From NCBI RefSeq assembly GCF_000966285.1, contig NZ_KQ031391.1:6262430-6326429 (forward strand): a stretch of 64,000 nucleotides of DNA. The letters are read 5' to 3'. Below are positions 55,240 through 64,000 of the stretch, piece after piece. Numbering within the stretch: the stretch's first letter is position 1; every line of letters begins with the position of its first letter. The stretch is from Pseudofrankia sp. DC12. GTDB taxonomy: Bacteria > Actinomycetota > Actinomycetes > Frankiales > Frankiaceae. The position numbers were made by a program, and so were the translations under genes. The notes below the pieces were generated by a model. It saw only the letters and a program-made list of their open reading frames with translations, was not told the DNA's origin and did not search any database.

Positions 55240-58122
55240 CTAGCCGGGCGGCGCGGCGTCGGGGGTGGCCTCGTCGAGGAGCTGGGCCAGGTGGTGGGAC
55301 GGGGTGGCGGCGAGCTGGGTCAGCTGGGTGCGGCAGGAGAAGCCGTCGGCGAGCACGGTGGGGTTCGGGCCGGCGGCCCGGACCGCCGGTAGCAGGGCGG
55401 TGTCGGCGACGGCGACCGAGACGTCGTAGTGGCCCTTCTCCGCGCCGAAGTTGCCGGCCAGGCCGCAGCAGCCGCCGACCCGGGTGACCTGGGCGCCGGC
55501 CGCCGCCAGCAGCGCGGCGTCCTTCTCCCAGCCGAGGACGGCGTGGTGGTGGCAGTGCGGCTGGGCGACCGCGCGGACGCCGTCCAGCCGCGGCGGCGAC
55601 CAGCCCGGCGTCGCGGTGAGCAGCTCGGCGAGGGTCCTGGTCGCGGCCGCCGCCTGGGCGGAGCGCGGGTCGTCCGGTAGCAGCTCGGTGACGTCGCGGC
55701 GCAGGACGGCCGTGCAGGACGGCTCCAGGCCGACGATCGGGGTTCCGGCGGCCAGCGCGGGTTCCAGGGCGTCGAGGCTGCGGCCCAGCTGGCGCTTCGC
55801 GGCGTCGAGCTGGCCGGTGCTGATCCAGGTCAGCCCGCAGCACACCGCCTGGTCGACCACGCTGACCTCGTACCCGGCGGCCTCCAGCACCCGGACCGCC
55901 GCCTGGCCGACCTCGGGCGTGAAGTGGTTGGTGAACGTGTCGACCCACAGCAGGACCGGGCGAACGGATCCGCCGGCGGCCGACGCCGGCACCCGGTCCA
56001 CGCCGTCCGGCCGTGCCTGGCCCCGGTTCGCGAACCACTGGCGGAAGGTTCGCGGGGCGAAGACCGGGAGCTCGCGGCGGGAGTCGACGCCGCCGGCGGC
56101 CTTGGCCAGCCGGGCGGCTCCCGGGGCGCGCAGCGCGGCGTTCGCGAGCCTGGGCGCCTGCGAGGCGACCCGGGCCAGCCGGGGCAGCCAGCCGAGGCTG
56201 TAGTGCGCGGCGGGCCGCAGGCGGCGGCGGTACTTCTGGTGCAGCACCTCGGACTTGTAGGTCGCCATGTCGATGCCGGTGGGGCAGTCGGAGGCGCAGC
56301 CCCGGCACGACAGGCACAGGTCCAGCGACTCGGCCAGCTCCTTCGACCGGTAGCCCGCGACGAGGCTGCCGTTCGCGAGCTCCTGCAGGACCCGGGCCCG
56401 GCCCCGCGTCGAGTCCTTCTCGTCGCGGGTGGCCAGGAACGACGGGCACATCACGCCGCCGGCCCCGGTGTTGTCCGAGCGGCAGCGCCCGACCCCGACG
56501 CAGCGGTGGACCGCGATGGAAAGGTCGCCCTGGTCGTGCGGGTAGGCGTAGGCGAGGCCGTCACGCAGCGGCCGCGCCGCCGGGACGCGCAGGTCGGCGT
56601 CGACGGGGGCCGGGTCCACGAGAATCCCGGGGTTCAGCACGTTGTCCGGGTCGAAGATCTGCTTGACGGCGCCGAAGGCGGCCACGGCGTCGGGCGAGTA
56701 CATGCGGCTGAGCAGCTCGCTGCGGGCCCGGCCGTCGCCGTGCTCGCCCGACATCGAGCCGCCGTGCGCGGCGACCAGGTCGGCGGCGGCGAGCATGAAC
56801 TCCCGGAACGGCCCGCCACCGCGCCCGTAGGTGAGCGGGAAATCGATCCGCACGTGCACGCAGCCGTCGCCGAAATGCCCGTAGATCAGCCCGTCCAGCC
56901 GGTGCGTGGCCAACAGCGCCTTGAACTCGCGCAGGTAGGCGCCGAGCCGCTCCGGCGGCACCGCGGCGTCCTCCCAACCGGGCCAGGCGGGGTCACCCGA
57001 CGGTGTGCGGGTGCCGAGCCCCGCGCCGTCCTCCCGGATCCGCCATAGTGCCCGCGCGGTCGCCCCGGTGACGACCGCCGCGTCCAGGGAGCCGGCGTCG
57101 GCCACCAGCCGCCAGGCGGCGGCGACGGCCGCTGCCTCGGTGGCTCCGGCGGTCTCGACGAACAGCCAGCCCCCGCCGCGCGGCAGCTCCGGGACGGCCG
57201 ACACCCCGCGCCGCTCGCGCAGCACCTCGGCCATCCGGGCGTCCATCCCCTCCAGCGCCACCGGCGCATGCGGGCGCACCGCCGCGACGGCGTCGGCCGC
57301 CGTCGGCATGTCCTCGTAGCCGAGTACCGCCAGGGCCACCGCGGCCGGTTCCTCGACCAGCCCGACCGTCGCCGCCACGACCACGCCGAGCGTTCCCTCG
57401 GTGCCGACCAGGAACCGGGCCAGGTCGGCGCCGTTCTCCGGCAGCAGGTGCTCCAGCGAGTAGCCGGACACCTGACGGGTGAAGCGGCCGAACTCGGTGC
57501 GGATCAGGCCCAGGTTCGCGTGGACGACCTGGTCGAGGGCCTTGCCCAGCGGGCCGGCCGCGGCCAGCCCGTCCCGGCCGAACCGCCGGGCGGTGAGCCG
57601 CTCGCCCGACGCGGTGAGCAGGTCCAGGTCGACGACGTTGTCCGCGGTCCGCCCGTAGCGCAGCGCGCGGGACCCGCAGGCGTTGTTGCCGATCGCGCCG
57701 CCGATCGTCGCCCGGCTGTGCGTCGACGGGTCGGGCCCGAACCGTAGGCCATGCGCGGCCCCGGCGGCCGTCACGGCGTCGAGGACCACCCCGGGCTGGA
57801 CGAGCGCGGTCCGCGCCTCCGGGTCCAGGGACAGCACCTTGTTCAGGTGCCGGGAGAAGTCCAGCACCAGTCCCGGCCCGACCGCGTTGCCCGCGATCGA
57901 GGTCCCGGCGCCCCTGGCCGTGACCGGCGCGCCGACCTGCCGGGCCGCGGCGAGCGCCGCGGCCACCTCGTCGGCGTCGCGCGGGTAGGCGACCGCGGCC
58001 GGTACCACGCGGTAGTTCGACGCGTCGGAGGAGTACTCGGCCCGCCGCCGGGCCGAGTCGTCCACCTCGGTGACGCCGGCCCGGGTCAGTGCCTCGACCA
58101 ACCCCTGCTGATCCTTGCCCAT
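55240..58122 (-). CDS. FAD-linked oxidase fused to Fe-S/CCG domains (D-2-hydroxyacid dehydrogenase, YdiJ-like)
   Basis: 960 aa. It probably oxidises D-lactate, D-2-hydroxyglutarate or a similar 2-hydroxyacid and passes electrons to quinone. The N-terminal FAD_binding_4 domain has PVTARGAGTSIAGNAVGPGLVLDFSR and GPDPSTHSRATIGGAIGNNACGSRAL. The FAD-oxidase C domain has HFGDGCVHVRIDFP and GSMSGEHGDGRAR. Two [4Fe-4S] sites follow: CVGVGRCRSDNTGAGGVMCP and LCLSCRGCASDCPTGID. Two CCG-type motifs end the protein: VDQAVCCGLTWIS and RVGGCCGLAGNFG. It is the single-chain equivalent of GlcD-GlcF. No lactate permease or LldR-type regulator is adjacent. ATG at 58122. Confidence 0.92.
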   Translation of the reverse strand: MGKDQQGLVEALTRAGVTEVDDSARRRAEYSSDASNYRVVPAAVAYPRDADEVAAALAAARQVGAPVTARGAGTSIAGNAVGPGLVLDFSRHLNKVLSLDPEARTALVQPGVVLDAVTAAGAAHGLRFGPDPSTHSRATIGGAIGNNACGSRALRYGRTADNVVDLDLLTASGERLTARRFGRDGLAAAGPLGKALDQVVHANLGLIRTEFGRFTRQVSGYSLEHLLPENGADLARFLVGTEGTLGVVVAATVGLVEEPAAVALAVLGYEDMPTAADAVAAVRPHAPVALEGMDARMAEVLRERRGVSAVPELPRGGGWLFVETAGATEAAAVAAAWRLVADAGSLDAAVVTGATARALWRIREDGAGLGTRTPSGDPAWPGWEDAAVPPERLGAYLREFKALLATHRLDGLIYGHFGDGCVHVRIDFPLTYGRGGGPFREFMLAAADLVAAHGGSMSGEHGDGRARSELLSRMYSPDAVAAFGAVKQIFDPDNVLNPGILVDPAPVDADLRVPAARPLRDGLAYAYPHDQGDLSIAVHRCVGVGRCRSDNTGAGGVMCPSFLATRDEKDSTRGRARVLQELANGSLVAGYRSKELAESLDLCLSCRGCASDCPTGIDMATYKSEVLHQKYRRRLRPAAHYSLGWLPRLARVASQAPRLANAALRAPGAARLAKAAGGVDSRRELPVFAPRTFRQWFANRGQARPDGVDRVPASAAGGSVRPVLLWVDTFTNHFTPEVGQAAVRVLEAAGYEVSVVDQAVCCGLTWISTGQLDAAKRQLGRSLDALEPALAAGTPIVGLEPSCTAVLRRDVTELLPDDPRSAQAAAATRTLAELLTATPGWSPPRLDGVRAVAQPHCHHHAVLGWEKDAALLAAAGAQVTRVGGCCGLAGNFGAEKGHYDVSVAVADTALLPAVRAAGPNPTVLADGFSCRTQLTQLAATPSHHLAQLLDEATPDAAPPG

Positions 58123-58242
58123 CCGTCCATCCTGTCGCAGGCCCGCGGATTGCTCACGCCCGCGTCCGGCGAACCGCCGCGAGGCGGCGGTGCGCGCCGG
58201 CCGGCCTCGGCGGGGCCGAGGCGGGCCGGGCGTGGGGGTGCG

Positions 58243-59142
58243 TCAGAGCTGGGAGATCGACCAGTCGACCTTCTGTGGCGCCGGGGTGGCGGTGCCCACG
58301 TCGAGCTGGATGTCGGCGCGGCTGGTCAGCGGGATCGTCGCCGGGTCGCCGGTGAACGGCTTGCCGTTGACGTAGGCGGTGACCTTGCCGGAGGCCGAGC
58401 CGACCTGGGCGGCGCTCAGCGTCTGGCGCCAGATGCCGAAGAAGTTCCCGAGGGTGTAGGTCGCGCTGTTCGGGGCCTCGATGTGGATGACGCCGTCCTG
58501 GGCGTGCGTGTGCAGCCAGTAGTAGCACTCGGTGGCCGAGTCCATCTCGGGCTGGCCGGCGGCCGACGAGTTCTGCGGCTCGACGATGCCGATACCCGCA
58601 GGCACCGGTCGCATCGTCCCGTTGACGTAGATCGTCAGGTGCGCGTGGATGTGGTAGACGACCTGCTCCTGAGCCTCGCACTTGACGCCGTCGACGGTCT
58701 CACCGTTGGCCGCCGCGGTGACGGGTGCGAGGACCGTGCCCTGTTCGAGCACGATCCCCTCCGGGCCCTGCGGGCCGGTCAGCGTGCTCGTCGCCACGTC
58801 GGAGCTGCTGTTGGTCGCCGACGGCTTGTCACTGCCGACGGTGACGACCAGGACGATCACGACGACGGCGAGCACGACGATCGAGCCGATCCCGGCCGAC
58901 CACCCGAAGATCTGGCGCCGCTTGTCCCGCCTGGCCTGCTCGGCCCGCAGCGCCGCGGCCTTCTTGCGGGCCGCGTTGGTCCGGGCGTTCTGCTGGCCGC
59001 CGGACGGCCCGCCCGAGCCGCGTGGCGAGGCCGGGCTCGGCTGGGACTTGCTCCCGCCGGACGGCGTGGCGCTGTCCCGCCGGTTCCCCCCGCCGGGCTG
59101 CTCGGCGGTGGTGGAGGCGGGACGCGGGCGGTTGCTGGCCAT
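58243..59142 (-). CDS. Membrane-anchored His-rich extracellular domain protein
   Basis: 299 aa. The cytosolic N-terminus (about 85 residues) is Ser/Pro/Arg-rich and ends in a basic helix KKAAALRAEQARRDKRRQIF. One membrane helix follows (SIVVLAVVVIVLVVTV). The outer domain, about 180 residues, carries VVYHIHAHLTIYVNGTMRPV and CYYWLHTHAQDGVIHIEAPN, a cluster of seven His residues likely to bind a metal, and TLGNFFGIWRQTL. The pattern recurs in actinobacterial proteins of unknown function. ATG at 59142 begins MASNRP. Confidence 0.7.
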   Translation of the reverse strand: MASNRPRPASTTAEQPGGGNRRDSATPSGGSKSQPSPASPRGSGGPSGGQQNARTNAARKKAAALRAEQARRDKRRQIFGWSAGIGSIVVLAVVVIVLVVTVGSDKPSATNSSSDVATSTLTGPQGPEGIVLEQGTVLAPVTAAANGETVDGVKCEAQEQVVYHIHAHLTIYVNGTMRPVPAGIGIVEPQNSSAAGQPEMDSATECYYWLHTHAQDGVIHIEAPNSATYTLGNFFGIWRQTLSAAQVGSASGKVTAYVNGKPFTGDPATIPLTSRADIQLDVGTATPAPQKVDWSISQL

Positions 59143-59455
59143 CGGGCGGGCCTTTCCGGTGGCGGGCCGGCGGGCACGGGACGGTGGCGCCGGCGGGCAC
59201 CGAGTCGAATGGCGGTTGTCGAACGGCAGGTCAGGCGGGGGACGCGACACAGGACTGGCGTCCTCGTCGCGACACAACGGTGATACCAGCGGAACCTGTG
59301 AGAGGTCCCGCCTACTGTGACAAACGCTGCCGCCGGACGGCCAGCGGGCCGGGTGTGACGCCCGAGATGCCGGTGTACGCGGCACCCGCCGCGCCGGGTC
59401 TGTGCGCGGAAATCACACTTCACTACGGATCGTCCGGCGCGTGCCTGCCGGCCGC

Positions 59456-59794
59456 ATGATCGGCGCGGTCCAGGACCTGTTCGGCGTGGTCAAGACGCGG
59501 GTCGAGCTGCCCCGGGAGGGCCGGGCCGGCACGGACGCGGTCCGGCTCGCGGTGCGCCTGGCCGAGGAACTGCGGGCGGCGACGGACCGGCCGCTGCTCG
59601 GCGTCGGCGTCGGCACCCCCGGCGTCGTCGACGCCCGCGGTGTCGTACTGGATGCCCCCAGCCTCAGCTGGCGCGAGCGGACGATGGCCGTCAGCACGGC
59701 GGACTTCGTGGTACGTACCTCCACGCTGGGCGACGACGTCGTCCTCGCCGGCGCCGCGGTGCTGGTCCTGTCCGGCGAGCTGGGGGTCGCGTGA
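59456..59794 (+). pseudogene. ROK-family repressor, truncated (NagC-like)
   Basis: Remnant of a ROK-type transcriptional repressor. Only part of the sugar-binding ATPase-like half is left: ELPREGRAGTDAVRLAVRLA, then RPLLGVGVGTPGVVDARGVV and LDAPSLSWRE. The frame then jumps to the last residues (STLGDDVVLAGAAVLVLSGE followed by LGVA). The N-terminal winged HTH and about 200 central residues are gone. Its stop overlaps the nagK-like start (GTGA), so it once headed the amino-sugar operon as its regulator. Confidence 0.75.
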
Positions 59795-60729
59795 GCGTGG
59801 GTGGGGCTCGAGTGGGCCTCGACATTGGGGCGACGAAGATCCTTGGGGTCGTCGTCGCCGGCGACGGGACCGTGCTGGCCCAGGCGCGGGAGCGCACGGT
59901 CGCCGGGCCCGACGGGGTGCTGGCCTCCGCGGGAACCGTGCTCGAACGGCTCGCCGAGCAGATCGAGGGACCGCTGCCGACGACCGTCGGCGTCGGGGTG
60001 CCGGGCATCGTCGACCGCGGCCGGGGTGCCGTGCAGCACGCGGTGAACCTCGGCCTCGGTGGCGACTGGTTCCCGCTGGCCGAGCGCATCGGCGTGCGGG
60101 CCGGCGCGCTGCGCCGCTCCGGGGCTGGCGCGGCCGACGTGACGCTGGAGAACGACCTCAACGCCGCGACCTGGGGCGCGCACGTGCTCAGCGGCGCCGA
60201 CGACCTCGCCTACGTGAGTCTCGGCACCGGGCTCGCGGCCGGCTTCGTGCTCGACGGCGTGCTGCGGCGGGGGGCGCACGGCGCCGCCGGCGAGATCGGG
60301 CACGTGCCGGTCGACCCGGCCGGCGAGCTTTGCTCCTGCGGGCAGAAGGGCTGCCTGGAGCTGATCGCGTCCGGCTCGGCCGCGTCGGCGGCGTGGCCGG
60401 CGTCGGACGTGCCGCCCGCCCAGGCGCTGTTCGCGGCCGCGGCGGCGGGCGACCCGGCCGCGGTCGCGGCCCGGGACCGGTTCGTCGACGGGGTCGCCGA
60501 CGCGATCCGGATGCTCGGCCTGACCGTTGACCCGCGCACGATCATCCTCGGCGGCGGTGTCGCCAACCTGGGCGCTCCGCTGCTGGACGGGGTGGTCGCG
60601 GCCCTGCGCGCGCAGGCCGCGACCTCGCCGTTCCTGTCGTCGCTGGTCCTGGCGAGCCGGCTGGCGCTGGTACCCCAGGGAGTTCCGGTCGGCGCGCTGG
60701 GCGCGGCCCTGATCGGGGACGCCGGATGA
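59791..60729 (+). CDS. nagK: ROK-family sugar kinase, probable N-acetylglucosamine kinase
   Basis: 312 aa. The ATP phosphate-binding start VGLDIGATKILGVVVAGDG is followed by GVGVPGIVDRGRGAVQHAVN, the catalytic Asp in LENDLNAATWGA, SLGTGLAAGFVLDG and the ROK signature/zinc site GEIGHVPVDPAGELCSCGQK followed by GCLE. It would phosphorylate GlcNAc (or another N-acylated or simple hexose) with ATP in the cytoplasm. Placement directly before nagA makes GlcNAc the likely substrate; glucokinase is the main alternative. GTG start overlaps the TGA of the regulator remnant. Confidence 0.85.
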   Translation: MSVGGARVGLDIGATKILGVVVAGDGTVLAQARERTVAGPDGVLASAGTVLERLAEQIEGPLPTTVGVGVPGIVDRGRGAVQHAVNLGLGGDWFPLAERIGVRAGALRRSGAGAADVTLENDLNAATWGAHVLSGADDLAYVSLGTGLAAGFVLDGVLRRGAHGAAGEIGHVPVDPAGELCSCGQKGCLELIASGSAASAAWPASDVPPAQALFAAAAAGDPAAVAARDRFVDGVADAIRMLGLTVDPRTIILGGGVANLGAPLLDGVVAALRAQAATSPFLSSLVLASRLALVPQGVPVGALGAALIGDAG

Positions 60730-60742
60730 CCGGGTCGGCGTC

Positions 60743-61879
60743 GTGAGCGGTGACCTGCGGGTCGCCGGGGGTGTCGCTGCCACCGGCAGGCCGGTCGAGG
60801 TCACGATCGTCGACGGCCGGGTGGCGGCCGGTCCACCACCTGGCGGCGTGGCGTCCTACGACGCCACCGGCTGCTACGTGCTGCCCGGCCTCATCGACCT
60901 GCAGGTCAACGGCGCATCCGGCGACGACCTGACCGACCGGCCGGACCGGCTGTGGGACGTCGCGGCCGCGCTGGCCCGGTTCGGGGTGACCGCGTTCGCG
61001 CCGACCGTGATCAGTTCGGCGCCGGAGGCGCGGGCCCGGGCCCTGGCGGCGTTCCGGGCGGGCCCGCCCCCCGGCTGGGCGGGCGCCGTCCCGCTCGGGC
61101 TCCACTACGAAGGGCCGATGATCGCCGCAGGGCGCAAGGGCGCGCATCCCGAGCGCTGGCTGGTGCCACCGTCACCGGCCGTGATCGACGGCTGGTCCCG
61201 GGACGACGGCGTCCTCCTGGCGACCCTCGCCCCGGAACTGCCCGGCGCGCTGGAGGCGATCCGCGACCTGGCCGCCCGCGGCGTGCTGGTGTCGGTCGGC
61301 CACACCGAGGCGACGGCGGCGCAGGTCGCGGCGGCGGTCGACGCCGGGGCCAGGCTCGTCACCCATCTCGGGAACGCGATGCCACCGCTGCGCGCCCGCG
61401 AGCCCGGACCGATCGGCGCCGCGCTCGGCGGGTCGTGGCTGGCCGCCGGGGTGATCGCGGACGGGCATCACCTCGACCCGCTCACGCTGCGCCTCGCCTG
61501 GCGCGCGCTGCGCCCGGACCGGTTCCTCGCGGTCAGCGACACCACCGCCGCGCTCGGCCTGCCCGACGGCCCGGCCAGGCTCGGCGACCAGGACGTGATC
61601 GTCTCTGCCGGCACCGTGCGCCAGCCGGCCGGGACGCTGGCCGGCTCGGCCGCGTCGCTGCCGCAGTGCCTGCGCACACTCGTGGCGACGACCGGCTGCG
61701 CGCTGGGCGAGGCCGTCGCGTGCGCCACCTCGACCCCGGCCGCGCTCGTCGGCGACCCGGCCCGAGGGTCGCTCGGGCCTGGCGCACGCGGTGATGTGAC
61801 GGTTCTCGACCGGGAACTCGACGTGGTCGCCACCATCGTGGGCGGGAACGTCGTCTACGACAGGAACGGACGGTACTGA
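60743..61879 (+). CDS. nagA: N-acetylglucosamine-6-phosphate deacetylase
   Basis: 378-aa metal-dependent amidohydrolase that removes acetate from GlcNAc-6-phosphate. Motifs: LPGLIDLQVNGASGDDLTD (family N-terminus with Q instead of the usual H in the HxHG position), LGLHYEGPMIAAGRKGAHPE with the metal Glu, VSVGHTEATAAQ and RLVTHLGNAMPPLRAREPGP with metal His residues, VIADGHHLDP, and the catalytic Asp in LAVSDTTAALGLPDG. GTG start, 13 bases after nagK. Its TGA overlaps the ATG of the broken nagB (TGATG). The product would normally go to NagB. Confidence 0.92.
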   Translation: MSGDLRVAGGVAATGRPVEVTIVDGRVAAGPPPGGVASYDATGCYVLPGLIDLQVNGASGDDLTDRPDRLWDVAAALARFGVTAFAPTVISSAPEARARALAAFRAGPPPGWAGAVPLGLHYEGPMIAAGRKGAHPERWLVPPSPAVIDGWSRDDGVLLATLAPELPGALEAIRDLAARGVLVSVGHTEATAAQVAAAVDAGARLVTHLGNAMPPLRAREPGPIGAALGGSWLAAGVIADGHHLDPLTLRLAWRALRPDRFLAVSDTTAALGLPDGPARLGDQDVIVSAGTVRQPAGTLAGSAASLPQCLRTLVATTGCALGEAVACATSTPAALVGDPARGSLGPGARGDVTVLDRELDVVATIVGGNVVYDRNGRY

Positions 61880-62590
61880 TGGAGGTCGTGCCCCTCACCA
61901 CGGCCGAGCAGGTCGCGGCGCTCGCGGCCGATGTCGTCGAGGCCCAAGCCCGCCGTACGCCGGCCGCGGTGCTCGGGCTGGCCACCGGGCTCGACCCCGC
62001 TGCCGACCTACCAGGAGCTGATCCGCCGCCACCGGGCCGGCGCGGGCCCGTCCTATGACGAGGTGCGGTGTTTCAACCTCGACGAATACGTCGGCCTGCC
62101 TCCCGGCCCATGAGCAGAGCTAGCTGGTCACGATCGCGCGGGAGCTGACCGACGGCCTCGGCATTGACCCCGATCGCGTGCACGGGCCGGATCCGGATGA
62201 GGATCGGCTGGCCACGGCGGGGGAGCGGTACGAGGCGCTGATCGTCGAAGCTGGCGGTGTCGACGTCCAGCTGCTCGGGATCGGGTCGGACGGCCATCTC
62301 GCGTTCAACGAGCCGGGATCGTCGCTGTCCAGCCTCACGCGGCTCAAGACGCTCACCGCGCAGACCCGGGCCGACAACGCGCGTTTCTTCGGCTCGCTGG
62401 AGAAAGTGCCGCGCCACGTGCTGACCCAGGGGCTGGGCACCATCCTGCGGGCCCGTCACCTGCTGCTGGTCGCGACCGGCGCCGGCAAGGCCGAGGCGGT
62501 CGCCGCGGCGGTGGAAGGACCGGTCTCGGCGTCCTGCCCGGCGTCGGTGCTGCAACTGCAGTCTCGGCCGCTGCGGGCCGCGGCCTGGCA
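61879..62590 (+). pseudogene. nagB: Glucosamine-6-phosphate deaminase, broken
   Basis: It starts correctly ([20 protein letters not shown], then AVLGLATG). Near 61985 the frame shifts and the phosphate-loop continuation [14 protein letters not shown] plus active-site [12 protein letters not shown] are read in a second frame. Near 62110 an extra C shifts it again, and in the restored frame HEQS is followed by an in-frame TAG where Tyr is usual. The rest (IARELTDGLGIDPDRVHGPD, then LLGIGSDGHLAFNEPG, TRADNARFFG and HVLTQGLGTIL) is clear up to about 62560. Three lesions make inactivation near certain unless the sequence is poor here. Confidence 0.88.
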
Positions 62591-62769
62591 GCGCTTCGCC
62601 CGCATCTGTCATGTCCGCCAGGATCCATCAACATCCGTCAGGTCGCGGTGGTGGGATCGTCCCTGCTACTGCGCATGGCCGCCCCTTCCGCTGGGTCGCC
62701 GGGCGCCGGGATGGCGGCGCACTGGCGACGGCGCGGAAGGGGCGGCTGACGTGTCGGGCGAGTCCCGGT

Positions 62770-64000
62770 CTACTCGGCAATCGCCACCCGGCGGCGGGCC
62801 AGGACCACCGCCGTGGCCGCGGCGAGCGCGGTCGCGGCGGCGAGCGCCCAGCCGGTCGGGTACTCGGCGTGCCGGGTCGAGTGGTGGTTCGCGGCGACCG
62901 TCAGGAACAGGGTGCCGATCGTCGCGACGCCGATGACCTGGCCGAGCTGCATCACGGTGAGGAGCAGGCCGCTGGCGTCCGGCGCGACCTCGAACGGGAC
63001 GTGCTCCAGCGCGACCGTCATGATGATCGGCATGACGCCCAGACCGAGCCCGATCAGCCCGGTGACCACCTCGTAGCGGGCGCCACCGCCGGCGAGCGGC
63101 CCGATGCCCAGGTAGGACACGGTCGCCAGCGTGAGCCCGGCCGGTACGAGCCACCGGTGCCAGGCGGCCGGAAGCCGCTGCCAGGTCAGGCTGACCAGCG
63201 CGAACGCGGCGATGCACGGCACGAACGCGAGCCCCGAGCGCAACGGCGTCATCGCCAGGTCACCCTGCAGGTGCAGCGTGGTGGTGAACAGGAACGCGCT
63301 CCAGGTCGCCGGCGCGAGGATGAGCACCCCGATCGCGGGCAGCAGGCCCGGGACGCGCAGCACCTGCCCGGAGATCAGCGGCCGCCGCCCGCGGGCGGCG
63401 ATCCGGCGCTCGACCGCGATGAAGCAGCCGAACAGCGCGAGCCCGGCGACGATGGACACGACGCACCACGCCGGCCAGCCCTCGTCGTGGCCGAGGATCA
63501 GCGGCAGCACCACCAGCAGCACCGCAGGGCTCATGACCAGCAGCCCCGGCAGGTCCAGCCGCACCCCACGGTCGCCGTGGTCGGCCGGCAGCGAACGCGG
63601 CCCGGCGATCAGCAACGCGACGCCGATCGGCACGTTCAGCAGGAACACCGGCCGCCAGCCGGAGCCGGCGATGTCGGCGCTGACCAGCAGCCCGCCCGCC
63701 GCCTGCCCGACGACGACCCCGCCCGCGACGACGGCGGTGAACAGGCCGAGCGCCCGCGCTCGCGCCGCGCCGGTGAAGGTCCGCTGGATCAGGCTCATCA
63801 CCTGCGGGGTCATCAGCGCCGCCCCGGCACCCTGGACGAAGCGGAACGCGATCAGTGAGCCGGACCCGGGCGCGAGGCCACAGGCCAGCGATGCGGCGGT
63901 GAAGACCGCGAGGCCAGAGAGGAACGTCAGGCGGTGGCCCAGGATCCCGCCGAGCCGCGCCCCGGTGATCAGCAGCACGGCGTACGAGAGGATGTAGCCG
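62770..64000 (-). CDS. MFS transporter, DHA2 (EmrB/QacA) type, 5' end outside window
   Basis: Drug:proton antiporter-like membrane protein; 410 residues are visible, so the first three or so membrane segments lie beyond the right edge. Seen are ITGARLGGILGHRLTFLSGL (motif A region), RFVQGAGAALMTPQVMSLIQ (motif B), AGGVVVGQAAGGLLVSADIA (motif C-like), SGWRPVFLLNVPIGVALLIA, then the 14-TM-type second half (GVLILAPATWSAFLFTTTLH, GLGLGVMPIIMTVALEHVPF, LLLTVMQLGQVIGVATIGTL). Substrates may be drugs or metabolites. No linked TetR regulator is within the window. Confidence 0.9.
   Translation of the reverse strand, partial: GYILSYAVLLITGARLGGILGHRLTFLSGLAVFTAASLACGLAPGSGSLIAFRFVQGAGAALMTPQVMSLIQRTFTGAARARALGLFTAVVAGGVVVGQAAGGLLVSADIAGSGWRPVFLLNVPIGVALLIAGPRSLPADHGDRGVRLDLPGLLVMSPAVLLVVLPLILGHDEGWPAWCVVSIVAGLALFGCFIAVERRIAARGRRPLISGQVLRVPGLLPAIGVLILAPATWSAFLFTTTLHLQGDLAMTPLRSGLAFVPCIAAFALVSLTWQRLPAAWHRWLVPAGLTLATVSYLGIGPLAGGGARYEVVTGLIGLGLGVMPIIMTVALEHVPFEVAPDASGLLLTVMQLGQVIGVATIGTLFLTVAANHHSTRHAEYPTGWALAAATALAAATAVVLARRRVAIAE

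Noticed and set aside
55240-58122. Gene error fusing GlcD- and GlcF-like proteins
   Set aside because: Single-chain YdiJ-type enzymes of this length and domain order are a known family, and the frame is continuous.

Overview
This is about 64 kb of very GC-rich (roughly 73%) actinobacterial chromosome. The gene content fits a Frankia-like soil or plant-associated actinomycete: two F420-type oxidoreductases, a TIGR03086/DinB-type protein of the mycothiol-dependent group, a DosR-type orphan regulator, two Ser/Thr kinases, a SigG-like ECF sigma factor and many regulator/enzyme pairs. The genus is an inference. I saw no rRNA, tRNA, CRISPR array, phage or plasmid backbone.

Layout. 1-6.3 kb: a CDF metal exporter cut by the window edge, a frameshifted Rieske oxygenase, an ECF sigma factor with a SnoaL-like tail, a DUF1876 protein, and a pair of 2OG-Fe(II) oxygenases (one intact, one decayed). 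6.65-8.4 kb: a group II intron with its reverse transcriptase. 8.6-15.9 kb: two F420-type enzymes, a lipoprotein, an acetyltransferase, a LysE exporter, and an ArsR-SRPBCC-TIGR03086 operon with two matching operators. 16.5-17.9 kb: a 3-oxoacid CoA-transferase pair, flanked on both sides by clusters of one palindromic repeat. 18.4-27 kb: a Ser/Thr kinase with FN3-like domains, a DosR-like regulator, divergent azoR/marR, a long TetR-like protein, an ABC-F ATPase and a DUF4232 lipoprotein. 28-34 kb: uracil-DNA glycosylase, then a tight three-gene cassette: a predicted iron-sulfur PD-(D/E)XK nuclease, a protein of unknown family, and an Upf1/Dna2-type SF1 helicase. This cassette is the best candidate here for an undescribed system. 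34-40 kb: a small membrane protein, a NYN-OST-HTH protein, and a kinase fused through a membrane segment to a cyclophilin-like domain. 40-47.7 kb: mostly broken genes, plus a pair of tandem paralogues of unknown family, AlkB and a PAP2 enzyme. 48-51.8 kb: metH behind a well-formed S-adenosylhomocysteine riboswitch. 52-64 kb: a nucleotide-kinase-like protein, a third 2OG oxygenase, scrambled ATPase fragments, a large FAD/Fe-S oxidase, an amino-sugar cluster (nagK and nagA intact; the repressor and nagB broken), and an MFS exporter cut by the right edge.

Two global traits stand out. First, about a quarter of the genes are broken by frameshifts, stops, deletions or inversions, which suggests relaxed selection; some single frameshifts could be sequencing errors. 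Second, intergenic DNA carries at least two families of dispersed palindromic repeats, and the group II intron seems to sit inside one copy.
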